Positions 32,623 through 41,104 of a stretch of DNA of 64,000 bases are shown here, one piece after another. The DNA lies in contig NZ_LMEI01000010.1 of assembly GCF_001426585.1 (NCBI RefSeq), positions 335,976 through 399,975 of the forward strand, read 5' to 3'. Both the position numbers and the translations under genes were made by a program. Each line of letters starts with the position of its first letter. The first letter of the stretch is position 1. This stretch comes from Streptomyces sp. Root431. GTDB lineage: Bacteria; Actinomycetota; Actinomycetes; Streptomycetales; Streptomycetaceae. The notes beneath the pieces are model-generated. The model was given only the letters and a program-made list of their open reading frames with translations. It was not told where the DNA came from and ran no database searches.

Positions 32623-34011
32623 GTGCAATTCCACGACTCGATGATCAGCCTCGTCGGCAACACCCCGCTGGTGAAGCTCAACAGCGTCACGGCGGGTATC
32701 CAGGCGACCGTCCTGGCCAAGGTCGAGTACTTCAACCCGGGCGGCTCGGTCAAGGACCGCATCGCCGTCCGCATGATCGAGGCCGCCGAGCAGAGCGGCG
32801 CCCTCAAGCCCGGCGGCACCATCGTCGAGCCCACGTCCGGCAACACCGGCGTCGGCCTCGCGATCGTGGCCCAGCAGAAGGGCTACAAGTGCATCTTCGT
32901 CTGTCCCGACAAGGTGTCCCTCGACAAGATCAACGTCCTGCGGGCCTACGGTGCGGAGGTCGTCGTCTGCCCCACCGCCGTGGACCCCGAGCACCCGGAC
33001 TCGTACTACAACGTCTCGGACCGGCTCGTCCGTGAGACCCCCGGCGCCTGGAAGCCCGACCAGTACTCCAACCCGAACAACCCGCGCTCCCACTACGAGA
33101 CCACCGGTCCCGAGCTCTGGGAGCAGACGGACGGGAAGATCACCCACTTCGTCGCGGGCGTCGGCACGGGCGGCACCATCTCCGGCACCGGCAACTACCT
33201 CAAGGAGGTCAGCGGCGGCTCCGTGAAGGTCATCGGCGCCGACCCCGAGGGCTCCGTCTACTCGGGCGGCTCGGGCCGGCCGTACCTGGTCGAGGGCGTC
33301 GGCGAGGACTTCTGGCCGACCGCCTACGACCGGAACGTCACGGACCGGATCGTCGCCGTGTCCGACAAGGACTCGTTCCAGATGACCCGCCGCCTCGCCA
33401 AGGAGGAGGGCCTCCTCGTCGGCGGCTCCTGCGGCATGGCCGTCGTCGCGGCCCTGGAGGTCGCCAAGGAGCTCGGCCCCGACGACGTCGTCGTCGTGCT
33501 GCTGCCGGACTCCGGCCGCGGCTACATGTCGAAGATCTTCAGCGACGAGTGGATGGCCGGCCACGGCTTCCTGGAGGACACCTCCACCGCCACCGTCGCG
33601 GACGTCCTGCGCCACAAGGAGGGCGTCATGCCCTCCCTCGTCCACATGCACCCGGACGAGACGGTCGGCCAGGCCATCGAGGTGCTGCGCGAGTACGGCG
33701 TCTCCCAGATGCCCATCGTCAAGCCCGGCGCCGGCCACCCCGACGTCATGGCCGCCGAGGTCGTCGGCTCGGTCGTCGAGCGCGAGCTCCTCGACGCGCT
33801 CTTCACGAAGCGCGCCTCCCTGGAGGACCCGCTGGAGCGCCACATGTGCGCGCCGCTGCCGCAGGTCGGCTCGGGCGAGCCCGTCGCCGACCTGATGTCC
33901 GTCCTGGGCGAGTCCTCCGACGCGGCGATCGTGCTCGTCGAGGGCAAGCCGACCGGCGTCGTCAGCCGCCAGGACCTGCTGGCCTTCCTGGCCAACGGCG
34001 GCGCGAAGTAG
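32623..34011 (+). CDS. Cystathionine beta-synthase (PLP enzyme with CBS-domain pair)
   Basis: 462 residues from the GTG at 32623, with GGAG at 32613-32616. The PLP fold has GNTPLVKLNS, the Schiff-base Lys in FNPGGSVKDRIA, PTSGNTGVGLA, and the phosphate-binding GVGTGGTISGTG. The C-terminal about 120 residues form two CBS motifs (VLRHKEGVMPSLVHMHPDETVGQAIEVLREYGVSQMPIV and DLMSVLGESSDAAIVLVEGKPTGVVSRQDLLAFL) that usually sense adenosyl ligands. It condenses serine and homocysteine to cystathionine in reverse transsulfuration. Cysteine synthase activity is an alternative, but the CBS pair favours this call. Confidence 0.93.
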   Translation: MQFHDSMISLVGNTPLVKLNSVTAGIQATVLAKVEYFNPGGSVKDRIAVRMIEAAEQSGALKPGGTIVEPTSGNTGVGLAIVAQQKGYKCIFVCPDKVSLDKINVLRAYGAEVVVCPTAVDPEHPDSYYNVSDRLVRETPGAWKPDQYSNPNNPRSHYETTGPELWEQTDGKITHFVAGVGTGGTISGTGNYLKEVSGGSVKVIGADPEGSVYSGGSGRPYLVEGVGEDFWPTAYDRNVTDRIVAVSDKDSFQMTRRLAKEEGLLVGGSCGMAVVAALEVAKELGPDDVVVVLLPDSGRGYMSKIFSDEWMAGHGFLEDTSTATVADVLRHKEGVMPSLVHMHPDETVGQAIEVLREYGVSQMPIVKPGAGHPDVMAAEVVGSVVERELLDALFTKRASLEDPLERHMCAPLPQVGSGEPVADLMSVLGESSDAAIVLVEGKPTGVVSRQDLLAFLANGGAK

Positions 34012-34205
34012 TCCACGCACCGGGCGGGGCGGGGTGCGTGGAGTCGTTCGTACAACTGGTACGAGGGCGACACGTACCCGCAGCACCCGCTTAACACGCG
34101 TCCGGCACATTGGTGGTTGTCGGCGTCACGGACTTCCGGAGCGGCTCCCGGGCCTCCACAGACGCCGCGGACGCGGAGACCGGCCCTGACCCGGGCCCGT
34201 GTCCC

Positions 34206-34262
34206 ACGCGGGGACCGCCGTCGTCCCGCCCCCCTTCACCGGGGGTGCGGCGGTCCCCGCGT
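34206..34262 (+). terminator. Strong terminator after cystathionine beta-synthase
   Basis: Perfect 15-bp arms ACGCGGGGACCGCCG (34206-34220) and CGGCGGTCCCCGCGT (34248-34262). The 27-nt loop has its own CCCC/GGGG pairs. Confidence 0.85.
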
Positions 34263-34305
34263 CACGCGTTCCTCTTCCCTCACCCGTTCCCCTCCCGGCG
34301 CCCGC

Positions 34306-34323
34306 CTGCATATCCTTATGCAG
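34306..34323. promoter_or_regulatory. Palindromic operator upstream of the RpiR-type regulator
   Basis: CTGCATA-TCCT-TATGCAG, perfect 7-bp arms in an AT-rich island, 41 bp before the regulator start. It is a candidate autoregulatory site. Confidence 0.55.
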
Positions 34324-34363
34324 AGGCAATCGTGGGTGAATAGGCGGAAGGGGGACGGACGGC

Positions 34364-35209
34364 ATGAGCGACAGCCCGGCCGGACGGCTGCAGGCGCTCT
34401 TCGAGGGGCACCGGCTGACGCCGACGCAGCGGCGGATCGCGCACTGCATGGTGCGGCGCGCCGCCGACGCACCCTTCCTCTCCAGCGTCGAGCTCGCCGA
34501 GCTCGCCGGGGTCAGCCAGCCCTCCGTCACCCGCTTCGCCGTCGCGCTCGGCTTCGACGGCTACCCGGCGCTCCGCCGGCACCTGCGGGAGGTCGCGCCC
34601 CCGGAGCCCGGCGCCGCCGAGGCGAAGGACGCGGGGCACAACGAGTACCAGCAGGCCGTGCTCGCCGAGATCGAGAACCTCCAGCACCTCGCCGGGCTGC
34701 TCGCCGACCCCCGGCCCGTCGAACGGGCCGGCCGGGTCCTCGCCGCTTCCCGCCCGCTGCTCGTGCTCGGCCTGCGGGCGGCCTCCTCACAGGCGCGCGG
34801 CTTCGCCTACTTCGCCGCCAAGGTGCACCCCGACGTCCGGCTTCTCGACGAGGGCGGCTCGATGCTCACGGACCGCGTCGACGCGGCCGTACGGGCCGGG
34901 GCCACGGCGCTGCTCTGCTTCGCCCTGCCCCGGCACCCCCGGGAGGTCGTCGAGGCCCTGGAGTACGCGCGGGCGGCCGGGCTCACGGTCGTGGCCGTCG
35001 CCGACTCGGCCTTCGCGCCCGTCGCCGCCCACAGCGACCTGCTGATCCCGGCCGCCGTCGGCACCGGGCTCGCCTTCGACACCGCCTGCGCGCCGATGAT
35101 GCTCGGCCGGGTCCTCCTGGAGGCCATGGCGGACGAACTCCCGGACGCGCAGGCGCGTCTGGAGGAGTTCGACACGAAGGCGGCCGCGCGGGGCCTGTTC
35201 GTCGAGTAG
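34364..35209 (+). CDS. MurR/RpiR-family transcriptional regulator
   Basis: 281 residues. N-terminal HTH_6 domain (residues about 8-80): LTPTQRRIAHCMV ... SVELAELAGVSQPSVTRFAVALGFDGYPALRRHLRE. C-terminal SIS phosphosugar-binding domain (about 120-260): LLVLGLRAASSQARGFAYFAAKV and ALLCFALPRHPREVVEALEYARAAGLTVVAVAD. Members respond to phosphosugars or amino-acid catabolites. It lies about 4.2 kb upstream of the hut operon and next to no sugar genes, so its regulon cannot be inferred with certainty. A palindrome in its promoter region suggests autoregulation. Confidence 0.9.
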   Translation: MSDSPAGRLQALFEGHRLTPTQRRIAHCMVRRAADAPFLSSVELAELAGVSQPSVTRFAVALGFDGYPALRRHLREVAPPEPGAAEAKDAGHNEYQQAVLAEIENLQHLAGLLADPRPVERAGRVLAASRPLLVLGLRAASSQARGFAYFAAKVHPDVRLLDEGGSMLTDRVDAAVRAGATALLCFALPRHPREVVEALEYARAAGLTVVAVADSAFAPVAAHSDLLIPAAVGTGLAFDTACAPMMLGRVLLEAMADELPDAQARLEEFDTKAAARGLFVE

Positions 35210-35240
35210 GCCCGGCTCCGTCGGCCAGGGGTCTCGTGGA

Positions 35241-35612
35241 TCAGACCTGGAGCTCGGTCGCGATCTTCTTGAGCTGGTGGCGGGCCATCGCGAGGTTCGC
35301 GCGGTCCTTGTCCAGGGCGAGGTAGAGGAACAGGCCGTTCGTGCCCTGGCTCTTGAGCAGCCGGATGAGGTGGTACTGCCGGCCGAGGGTGATCAGGATG
35401 TCCTCGATCTCGTCGCCGAGGCCGAGCATCTCCATCGCCCGGACCTTGGCGCGGACCACGTCGGTGTTGCCCGCCGCGGCCACGTTCAGGTCGAGCTCCT
35501 TGCTGCCGCCGATGGTGCCGAGCGCCATGCCGCTCGTGTAGTCGACGAGAGCCGCGCCGACGGCGCCGTCGATCGCGGCGGCGTCCTTGAGTGAGGTCTC
35601 GGTGTTCGCCAT
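35241..35612 (-). CDS. Roadblock/LC7-domain protein (third of operon)
   Basis: 123 residues forming one Roadblock fold. Signatures VGAALVDYTSGMALGTIGG and the C-terminal LITLGRQYHLIRLLKSQG ... LALDKDRANLAMARHQLKKI. Bacterial Roadblock proteins dimerise and often act with small Ras-like GTPases (MglB with MglA, CvnB with CvnD). It is a clear paralogue of the first gene of the operon (36908-37315), matching DWTSGLALGT and LWLDRDTGNLALARMRL there. No GTPase gene is nearby. Confidence 0.88.
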   Translation of the reverse strand: MANTETSLKDAAAIDGAVGAALVDYTSGMALGTIGGSKELDLNVAAAGNTDVVRAKVRAMEMLGLGDEIEDILITLGRQYHLIRLLKSQGTNGLFLYLALDKDRANLAMARHQLKKIATELQV

Positions 35613-35688
35613 GGTGTCGCACTTCCTTTTCGTGATCTTCTTGAGCTTCTTCGTGATCTGCGTGAGCTGTGCTTGGCCGTACTTCGGG

Positions 35689-36081
35689 TCAGGTCAGGTC
35701 CTTGCGCTCCAGCGCCCCGTCGACGAGCTCTCCTATCCGGGCGCTGGACCTGCGGGCCTCCAGATGGAGCCGCCCCACGTTGATCCGGGGCTCGGCGAGC
35801 AGCGTCAGGACGGCCGCGCCGCCCGCCGCGTACGTCGCCACGTAACCGCTCTCGCCGCGGACGAGGAGCTCGCGGAAGCGGCCCTGGCCCGTGCAGTCGG
35901 TCAGCCGCTGGCCGACGCCGAGCGCGGCCGCCGTCAGCGCGGCGACGCTCTCGGCCTCGCCGTCGACGGTGTCGTGGGCGAGGACGAGGCCGTCGGCGCT
36001 GGCGGCGAGGGCTCCGGTCAGCTGGGGCAGCCGCGCGCGCAGCCGTCTGAGCTCGCCGAGGACCTCGGTTTCTGCCGTCAT
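35689..36081 (-). CDS. Roadblock/LC7-domain protein (CvnB/MglB-like)
   Basis: 130 residues from the ATG at 36081, preceded by AAGGA. An alternative ATG at 36126 overlaps the stop of the upstream gene. The N-terminus is a helix (EVLGELRRLRARLPQL), then the Roadblock core TGALAASADGLVLAHDT, AALTAAALGVGQRL and FRELLVRGESGYVATYAAGGAAVLTLLA. This is the CvnB-type arrangement of conservons, but the kinase-like CvnA, CvnC and GTPase CvnD are absent. Confidence 0.85.
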   Translation of the reverse strand: MTAETEVLGELRRLRARLPQLTGALAASADGLVLAHDTVDGEAESVAALTAAALGVGQRLTDCTGQGRFRELLVRGESGYVATYAAGGAAVLTLLAEPRINVGRLHLEARRSSARIGELVDGALERKDLT

Positions 36082-36122
36082 GAGCTGTTTCCTTTCGGCG
36101 CGCAGGCGCAGGGCACGCCTCA

Positions 36123-36911
36123 TCACAGGTGTGCCTCCAGGGCGTCACGGAGCCGGCGCAGCAGGGCGATGTCGGGGTCCGCCACCGGTAGGGCCGGTAA
36201 GGGGAGCGGTGGCGGCGGTACGGAGTCGGGGGCGGGCTCCGGTGGGGTCTCGACCAGGCCCGCGGCGGCGAGCCGCCGGACGTCGAGGAGCGTGTGGAAG
36301 GCGGGGCGGCCGAGCAGCCGGGCGAGCTCCGCCGGGGTCCGTTCCCCGTCGGCGGCGGCGAGCAGGGCCCGCTGCCGGGCTCCGACGGTCTGGCCGGGGG
36401 CGGCGGGGCGCGGCACGACCGGGGCGTTGTCGACGGAGGCGTACGGCCAGACGGCGTCGAGGAGTTCGCGGCGGCGGACGGTCTCGCGCTCGACGGCCTC
36501 GGCAGAGACCGGCCGGACCGTGCCGAACCAGTGGCCCACCCCGTACCGGAAGCGGGTCGGCCCGCTGGTGGGGGAGAGGGCGAAGAAGGCCGCGTCGAAG
36601 ACGGCGCCGAGGTGGCAGATCTCCAGCTCGCCGTCGTGCAGCCGGCCGCTGTCGACGAGGAAGCGGCCGACGGCGCGGTGGGCGCCGGCCCGGTCGACGG
36701 CCTCGTCCCAGCCCTCGCGGGGCAGGCGTCCGCCGGTGGTCAGGAGGACGTCGACGCCGGGGGCGGCGGGGCTCTCGGCGTGTACGACGCGGCCGTCGAC
36801 GAGGTAGAGCGTGCCGTGGTCGCGCAGCAGCGCGCCGGTGGCCTTCTCGGCGGCGAGCCGGACCAGCATCGGGGAGACCGGGGGTGCGGGTGGGGCGGCG
36901 ACCGGGCTCAT
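36123..36911 (-). CDS. PATAN (DUF4388) domain protein with a TTA codon
   Basis: 262 residues from the ATG at 36911, which overlaps the stop of the preceding Roadblock gene (ATGA). N-terminal PATAN/DUF4388-like domain: LVRLAAEKATGALLRDHGTLYLVDGRVVHAES, GRFLVDSGRL, and GAVFDAAFFALS. A helical C-terminal region (QRALLAAADGERTPAELARLLGRPAFHTLLDVRRLAAAGLVE) looks like a winged helix. A Pro-rich linker precedes the last helix. Residue 238 is encoded by TTA (36198-36200), so full-length synthesis should need bldA tRNA. PATAN domains often accompany GTPase/Roadblock signalling. Confidence 0.78.
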   Translation of the reverse strand: MSPVAAPPAPPVSPMLVRLAAEKATGALLRDHGTLYLVDGRVVHAESPAAPGVDVLLTTGGRLPREGWDEAVDRAGAHRAVGRFLVDSGRLHDGELEICHLGAVFDAAFFALSPTSGPTRFRYGVGHWFGTVRPVSAEAVERETVRRRELLDAVWPYASVDNAPVVPRPAAPGQTVGARQRALLAAADGERTPAELARLLGRPAFHTLLDVRRLAAAGLVETPPEPAPDSVPPPPLPLPALPVADPDIALLRRLRDALEAHL

Positions 36912-37315
36912 CCGAGGACCAGCCTCTCGGCGAGGTCGCGGAGGCGCATGCGGGCGAGGGCGAGGTTGCCGGTGTCGCGGTCGAGCCAGAGGTGGAGGAA
37001 GACGCTGCTGTCGAAGGAGGTCTCGACGAAGCGGAGGACGTGGTAGCCGGCGCGGGTGGTCACGATCAGGTCCTCGACGGGCGGTCCGGGTGGTGGCTCC
37101 GCCGGTGCGGGAGCCTGTCCCGTCGTGGCGAAGGAGTCGAACTCGGCGGCGGCGCGGGCGAGTTCGGCGGTCTCGGCGGCCGTCGTCTCGTGGTCGCCGG
37201 TCGGGGACTCGCCCGCCGTCCCGAGGGCGAGCCCGCTGGTCCAGTCGACCAGGGAGGCTCCGCGAGCGCCCGGCAGGGCCATGGCCTCCAGCAGGCACTC
37301 GTCGATTCCGGGCAC
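36908..37315 (-). CDS. Roadblock/LC7-like protein (first of operon)
   Basis: 135 residues. The core is split by an insert: GARGASLVDWTSGLALGTAGE, then an Ala/Glu/Pro-rich insertion (about residues 40-80, with APAPAEPPPGPP), then VEDLIVTTRAGYHVLRFVET and the helix LDRDTGNLALARMRLRDLAERL. Similarity to the gene at 35241 is evident. Its stop overlaps the PATAN start, so the two are translationally coupled. Probably a dimeric cytoplasmic signalling or scaffold protein. Confidence 0.82.
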   Translation of the reverse strand: MPGIDECLLEAMALPGARGASLVDWTSGLALGTAGESPTGDHETTAAETAELARAAAEFDSFATTGQAPAPAEPPPGPPVEDLIVTTRAGYHVLRFVETSFDSSVFLHLWLDRDTGNLALARMRLRDLAERLVLG

Positions 37316-37484
37316 GCGGATTCCCCTCCCGATACGGTGCGCGAACGAACGGCGGTGACGGTGACGTTACTGAACGTTCCGGCTCGCGGGGGGAGTTCTG
37401 GCATTTTCCATCGGAACATGCCAGAGGGTGGCGGGAATTGACCGATCCGTTTGCCTGAGATGCGTCCCAGGCGTCTCAGGAGCC

Positions 37485-37964
37485 TCAGGCGTGGGACTCG
37501 ACGGCGTTCGCGATCTCGGACAGGTCCTTCGCGAGCGCCTTGGCGACGGCCTTCGCGCCGAAGCGGGCGAGCAGCCGGGCGACGAACCCGGGCGTGCGGC
37601 CGGGCGCCGGGGAGGCCGAGAACGCCATCCGCAGGGTCGTGGCCCCCTCGCCGTCGCCCTTGAGGGTGAGCTCGGAGACGTAGTGCATGCCGTGCGAGTC
37701 GGCGACCGTGACGTACCGGTCGGGCGGCTCGCACTCGGTCACGGTCATCTCCTCCGTGGCCTCCTTGCCCAGCATCCGCCGCGTCTCGCGCCAGCGCGTA
37801 CCCACACCGAAGCCGCCCTCGGTGAGCACCTCGACCTTCTCGACGCCCGAGAGGACGCGGGGCATGTCCCGCAGGTCGGTGATCGCCTCCCAGACGCGCC
37901 CGGGGGAGGCGGCGACCCGGCGCTCGACGACGACGGAGGTGGTGTCCGTACCCGATCCAGTCAT
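37485..37964 (-). CDS. SRPBCC-family (START/polyketide cyclase-like) protein
   Basis: 159 residues from the ATG at 37964. A typical Coq10/START-like fold: VVVERRVAASPGRVWEAITDLRDMPRVLSGVEKVEVL, RWRETRRMLGKEATEEMTVTE, and the long C-terminal helix LARFGAKAVAKALAKDLSEIANAVE. It forms a hydrophobic pocket for lipids or aromatic compounds, or acts in stress tolerance. It sits just downstream of the PLP enzyme gene, same strand, 32 bp apart, so it may be cotranscribed with it. Confidence 0.85.
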   Translation of the reverse strand: MTGSGTDTTSVVVERRVAASPGRVWEAITDLRDMPRVLSGVEKVEVLTEGGFGVGTRWRETRRMLGKEATEEMTVTECEPPDRYVTVADSHGMHYVSELTLKGDGEGATTLRMAFSASPAPGRTPGFVARLLARFGAKAVAKALAKDLSEIANAVESHA

Positions 37965-37996
37965 GTCCTCATCGAAGCCGTGCCGCCGCGCCCGCG

Positions 37997-39313
37997 CTAC
38001 CCGACGAGCGCGTCCGGTCGCGCCCCGCCCGCCTCCGCGACGATCTCGTCGAGCGTCTGGGCCCGCCGTACCGTCGAGAAGGTCACGGCCCCGTCGTCGG
38101 CGACCGTGAAGCCGTGGATCCCGGGCCGGGGCAGACTGTTGTACGCGTAGTGGTGGGCGAAGTAGTACGCGCCGGTGTCCGGGACGGCCACGACGTCGCC
38201 GGGGTGCAGGAGCGGCAGCTCCCGGCCGGTGGCGAGCAGGTCCCCGGCGAAGCACGCGGGCCCCGCCACGTCCTGGACGGTGACGTCCCCGGCGCGGGGG
38301 CGGCCCTCGGAGTCGTACGGGAGGATCCGCAGCGGCCAGGAGTCGGGGGCGTAGACCGTACGGGTGGCGACCTGTACGCCCGCGTGGCTGACGGCGATCG
38401 GGCGGCCGCCGGAGGTCTTCGTGTACTCGACCCGGGCGAGGACCGTGCCGTGCTTGGCGAGCAGGGAGCGGCCGAACTCGGTGACCAGACGGTAGCGGCC
38501 GTCGAGGAGGCCGGGGGCGGTGTCGGCGAGCAGCCGGGCGTACTCGGCGTACGTCGGCGTCTCCTCGTCGGAGGCGAAGTTGACCGGCAGGCCGCCGCCG
38601 ATGTCGAGGGTGTCGATCTGCTGCCGGCCCGCCTTGTGGTTGATCTCCTCGGCGAGCGCGTACGCCTCTCCGACGCCTTCCGCCATCAGGGAGAGCGGGA
38701 CGCCCTGGGAGCCGGTGTGGGTGTGCAGCCGGGTCAGCCAGGGGCGGTCCAGGTAGGCCTGGACGACGCCGGCGCGGGCGCCCTCGTCGCGGAGCGCCAC
38801 GCCGAACTTGGAGGTGGCGGTCGCGGTCGAGAGCGCACCGATGGAACCGGCTCCGACCTGCGGGTTCACCCGGAGTCCGAGGGGTGAGGCGGTGGGCGCG
38901 GAGGCGACGAGCGCGTCGAGGCGGTCCAGCTCCTGGAGGTTGTCGGCGTTCACGGCGATCCCGAGCGCGAGGGCCTGGCGGAGCTCGGCCGGGGTCTTGG
39001 CGGGGGAGTCGAGCACGGTGTGGGTGGGCGGGATCCCGGCGGCGCGGGCGAGGGCGAGCTCGCCGGGGCTGGCGACCTCGACACCGAGCCCCGCGTCGTG
39101 GAGGAGGCGCAGGACGGGGACGAGCGGGGCGGCCTTCACGGCGAAGGCGTGCAGGACGTGGGCATCGGTGACGGCGGCGAAAGCGCTGGTCAGGGCGGCG
39201 GCGGAGGCGCGGATGCCGGCGGTGTCGAGGAGTGCGACGACCGGTTCGGCGGCGGAGAGGAGTCCTTGGTCGACGGAGGCTCGGACGGCGAGATCACGAC
39301 GGTAGGAGGCCAT
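37997..39313 (-). CDS. Type III PLP-dependent decarboxylase (diaminopimelate decarboxylase-like)
   Basis: 438 residues from the ATG at 39313, with GAGG 9 nt upstream. Alanine-racemase-like barrel with PLP Lys in HAFAVKAAPL, VASPGELALA, HTHTGSQG, DIGGGLPVNF, and the C-terminal active-site region GPACFAGDLLA and PDTGAYYFAHHYAYNSLPRP. The Cys and Tyr that donate to the partner active site in DapDC-type dimers are both visible. True LysA makes lysine from meso-diaminopimelate. The divergences (FAGD for SxCxxD-type residues) allow another substrate such as arginine or a secondary-metabolite amino acid. Divergent from hutU. Confidence 0.82.
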   Translation of the reverse strand: MASYRRDLAVRASVDQGLLSAAEPVVALLDTAGIRASAAALTSAFAAVTDAHVLHAFAVKAAPLVPVLRLLHDAGLGVEVASPGELALARAAGIPPTHTVLDSPAKTPAELRQALALGIAVNADNLQELDRLDALVASAPTASPLGLRVNPQVGAGSIGALSTATATSKFGVALRDEGARAGVVQAYLDRPWLTRLHTHTGSQGVPLSLMAEGVGEAYALAEEINHKAGRQQIDTLDIGGGLPVNFASDEETPTYAEYARLLADTAPGLLDGRYRLVTEFGRSLLAKHGTVLARVEYTKTSGGRPIAVSHAGVQVATRTVYAPDSWPLRILPYDSEGRPRAGDVTVQDVAGPACFAGDLLATGRELPLLHPGDVVAVPDTGAYYFAHHYAYNSLPRPGIHGFTVADDGAVTFSTVRRAQTLDEIVAEAGGARPDALVG

Positions 39314-39363
39314 GCGGCCCATCCTCGTCCATCGCTTCACCGGTACGGGTGAGGGCGGCCCTG

Positions 39364-39399
39364 TTGACTACAACTATTCAGCGCGCCAAGATGTGAATA
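39364..39399 (+). promoter_or_regulatory. hut operon promoter and overlapping inverted repeat
   Basis: TTGACT (39364-39369) and CAAGAT (39387-39392) at 17-bp spacing. An inverted repeat TATTCA (39375-39380) and TGAATA (39394-39399) brackets the -10, a good place for a repressor that responds to urocanate or histidine. Confidence 0.6.
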
Positions 39400-39427
39400 T
39401 CTGATCGACATTCGAGGAGGCACCCCC

Positions 39428-41104
39428 ATGTCAGGACCCCGCCCCGTCCGAGCAGCACGCGGTACGGAACTGAGCGCCCTGGGATGGCAGCAGGAAGCCG
39501 CCCTCCGGATGCTCCAGAACAACCTCGACCCCGAGGTCGCCGAGCACCCCGACAAGCTCGTCGTCTACGGCGGCACCGGCAAGGCCGCCCGCGACTGGCG
39601 CTCGTACGACGCCATGGTCCGCACCCTGCGCACCCTGAAGCAGGACGAGACGATGCTCGTCCAGTCCGGCCGTCCCGTCGGCGTCATGCAGACCCACGAG
39701 TGGGCCCCGCGCGTCCTCATCGCCAACTCCAACCTGGTCGGCGACTGGGCGAACTGGGAGGAGTTCCGGCGCCTGGAGCAGCTCGGCCTCACCATGTACG
39801 GCCAGATGACGGCCGGCTCCTGGATCTACATCGGCACCCAGGGCATCCTCCAGGGCACGTACGAGACCTTCGCCGCCGTCGCCGCGAAGAAGTTCGGCGG
39901 CACCCTCGCCGGCACGATCACCCTCACCGCCGGCCTCGGCGGCATGGGCGGCGCCCAGCCGCTCGCCGTGACGATGAACGACGGCGTCGCGATCTGCATC
40001 GACGTCGACCCGCGCGCCATCGAGCGCCGCATCGAGCACCGCTACCTGGACGTCAAGGCCGACAACCTCGCCCACGCCCTCCAGCTGGCCACCGAGGCCC
40101 GCGACGCCCGCCGCCCGCTCTCCATCGGCCTCCTCGGCAACGCCGCCGAGCTGCTCCCGCAGATGCTCGCCGAGGGCGCCCCGATCGACATCGTGACCGA
40201 CCAGACCTCGGCCCACGACCCGCTCTCCTACCTCCCCGTCGGCATCGCCTTCGAGGACATGGCCGACGCGGCGGCGAAGGACCCGGCCGGGTTCACCCAG
40301 CGCTCGCGCGAGTCGATGGCCAAGCACGTCGAGGCCATGGTCGGCTTCATGGACGCCGGCTCCGAGGTCTTCGACTACGGCAACTCGATCCGCGGCGAGG
40401 CCCAGCTCGCCGGCTACGACCGCGCGTTCGCCTTCCCCGGCTTCGTCCCCGCCTACATCCGCCCGCTGTTCTGCGAGGGCAAGGGCCCGTTCCGCTGGGC
40501 CGCGCTCTCGGGCGAGGCGAGCGACATCCACAAGACGGACAAGGCACTCCTCGAGCTCTTCCCGGAGAACGAGTCGCTGCACCGCTGGATCAAGATGGCC
40601 GGCGAGCGCGTCCACTTCCAGGGCCTCCCGGCGCGCATCTGCTGGCTCGGCCAGGGCGAGCGCGACAAGGCCGGCGACATGTTCAACGACATGGTCGGCA
40701 ACGGCACCCTCGCCGCGCCCCTCGCGATCGGCCGCGACCACCTCGACTGCGGCTCGGTGGCCTCCCCGTACCGCGAGACCGAGGCCATGCTCGACGGCTC
40801 CGACGCGATCGCCGACTGGCCGCTGCTCAACGCCATGGTCAACGTCGCCTCCGGCGCCTCCTGGGTCTCGATCCACCACGGCGGCGGCGTCGGCATGGGC
40901 CGCTCCATCCACGCGGGCCAGGTCACGGTCGCCGACGGCACCCCGCTGGCCGGCGAGAAGATCCGCCGCGTCCTCACCAACGACCCGGGCATGGGCGTCA
41001 TCCGCCACGTCGACGCCGGCTACGACATCGCCGAGCGCGTCGCCGACGAGAAGGGCGTCCGCGTCCCGATGCGCGAGGGCTCCGACGACGAGGCCTCCGC
41101 GTGA
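39428..41104 (+). CDS. hutU: Urocanate hydratase
   Basis: 558 residues from the ATG at 39428, with GAGGAGG upstream. It converts urocanate to imidazolonepropionate using tightly bound NAD+ as an electrophile. Features: QNNLDPEVAEHPDKLVVYGG near the N-terminus, TAGLGGMGGAQPLA (NAD region), RSRESMAKHVEAMVGFMD, and RDHLDCGSVASPYRETE with the conserved Cys. The length equals the family norm. First gene of a tight four-gene operon; the next gene overlaps by 4 bp. Histidine ammonia-lyase (hutH), which supplies its substrate, is not in the window. Confidence 0.96.
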   Translation: MSGPRPVRAARGTELSALGWQQEAALRMLQNNLDPEVAEHPDKLVVYGGTGKAARDWRSYDAMVRTLRTLKQDETMLVQSGRPVGVMQTHEWAPRVLIANSNLVGDWANWEEFRRLEQLGLTMYGQMTAGSWIYIGTQGILQGTYETFAAVAAKKFGGTLAGTITLTAGLGGMGGAQPLAVTMNDGVAICIDVDPRAIERRIEHRYLDVKADNLAHALQLATEARDARRPLSIGLLGNAAELLPQMLAEGAPIDIVTDQTSAHDPLSYLPVGIAFEDMADAAAKDPAGFTQRSRESMAKHVEAMVGFMDAGSEVFDYGNSIRGEAQLAGYDRAFAFPGFVPAYIRPLFCEGKGPFRWAALSGEASDIHKTDKALLELFPENESLHRWIKMAGERVHFQGLPARICWLGQGERDKAGDMFNDMVGNGTLAAPLAIGRDHLDCGSVASPYRETEAMLDGSDAIADWPLLNAMVNVASGASWVSIHHGGGVGMGRSIHAGQVTVADGTPLAGEKIRRVLTNDPGMGVIRHVDAGYDIAERVADEKGVRVPMREGSDDEASA

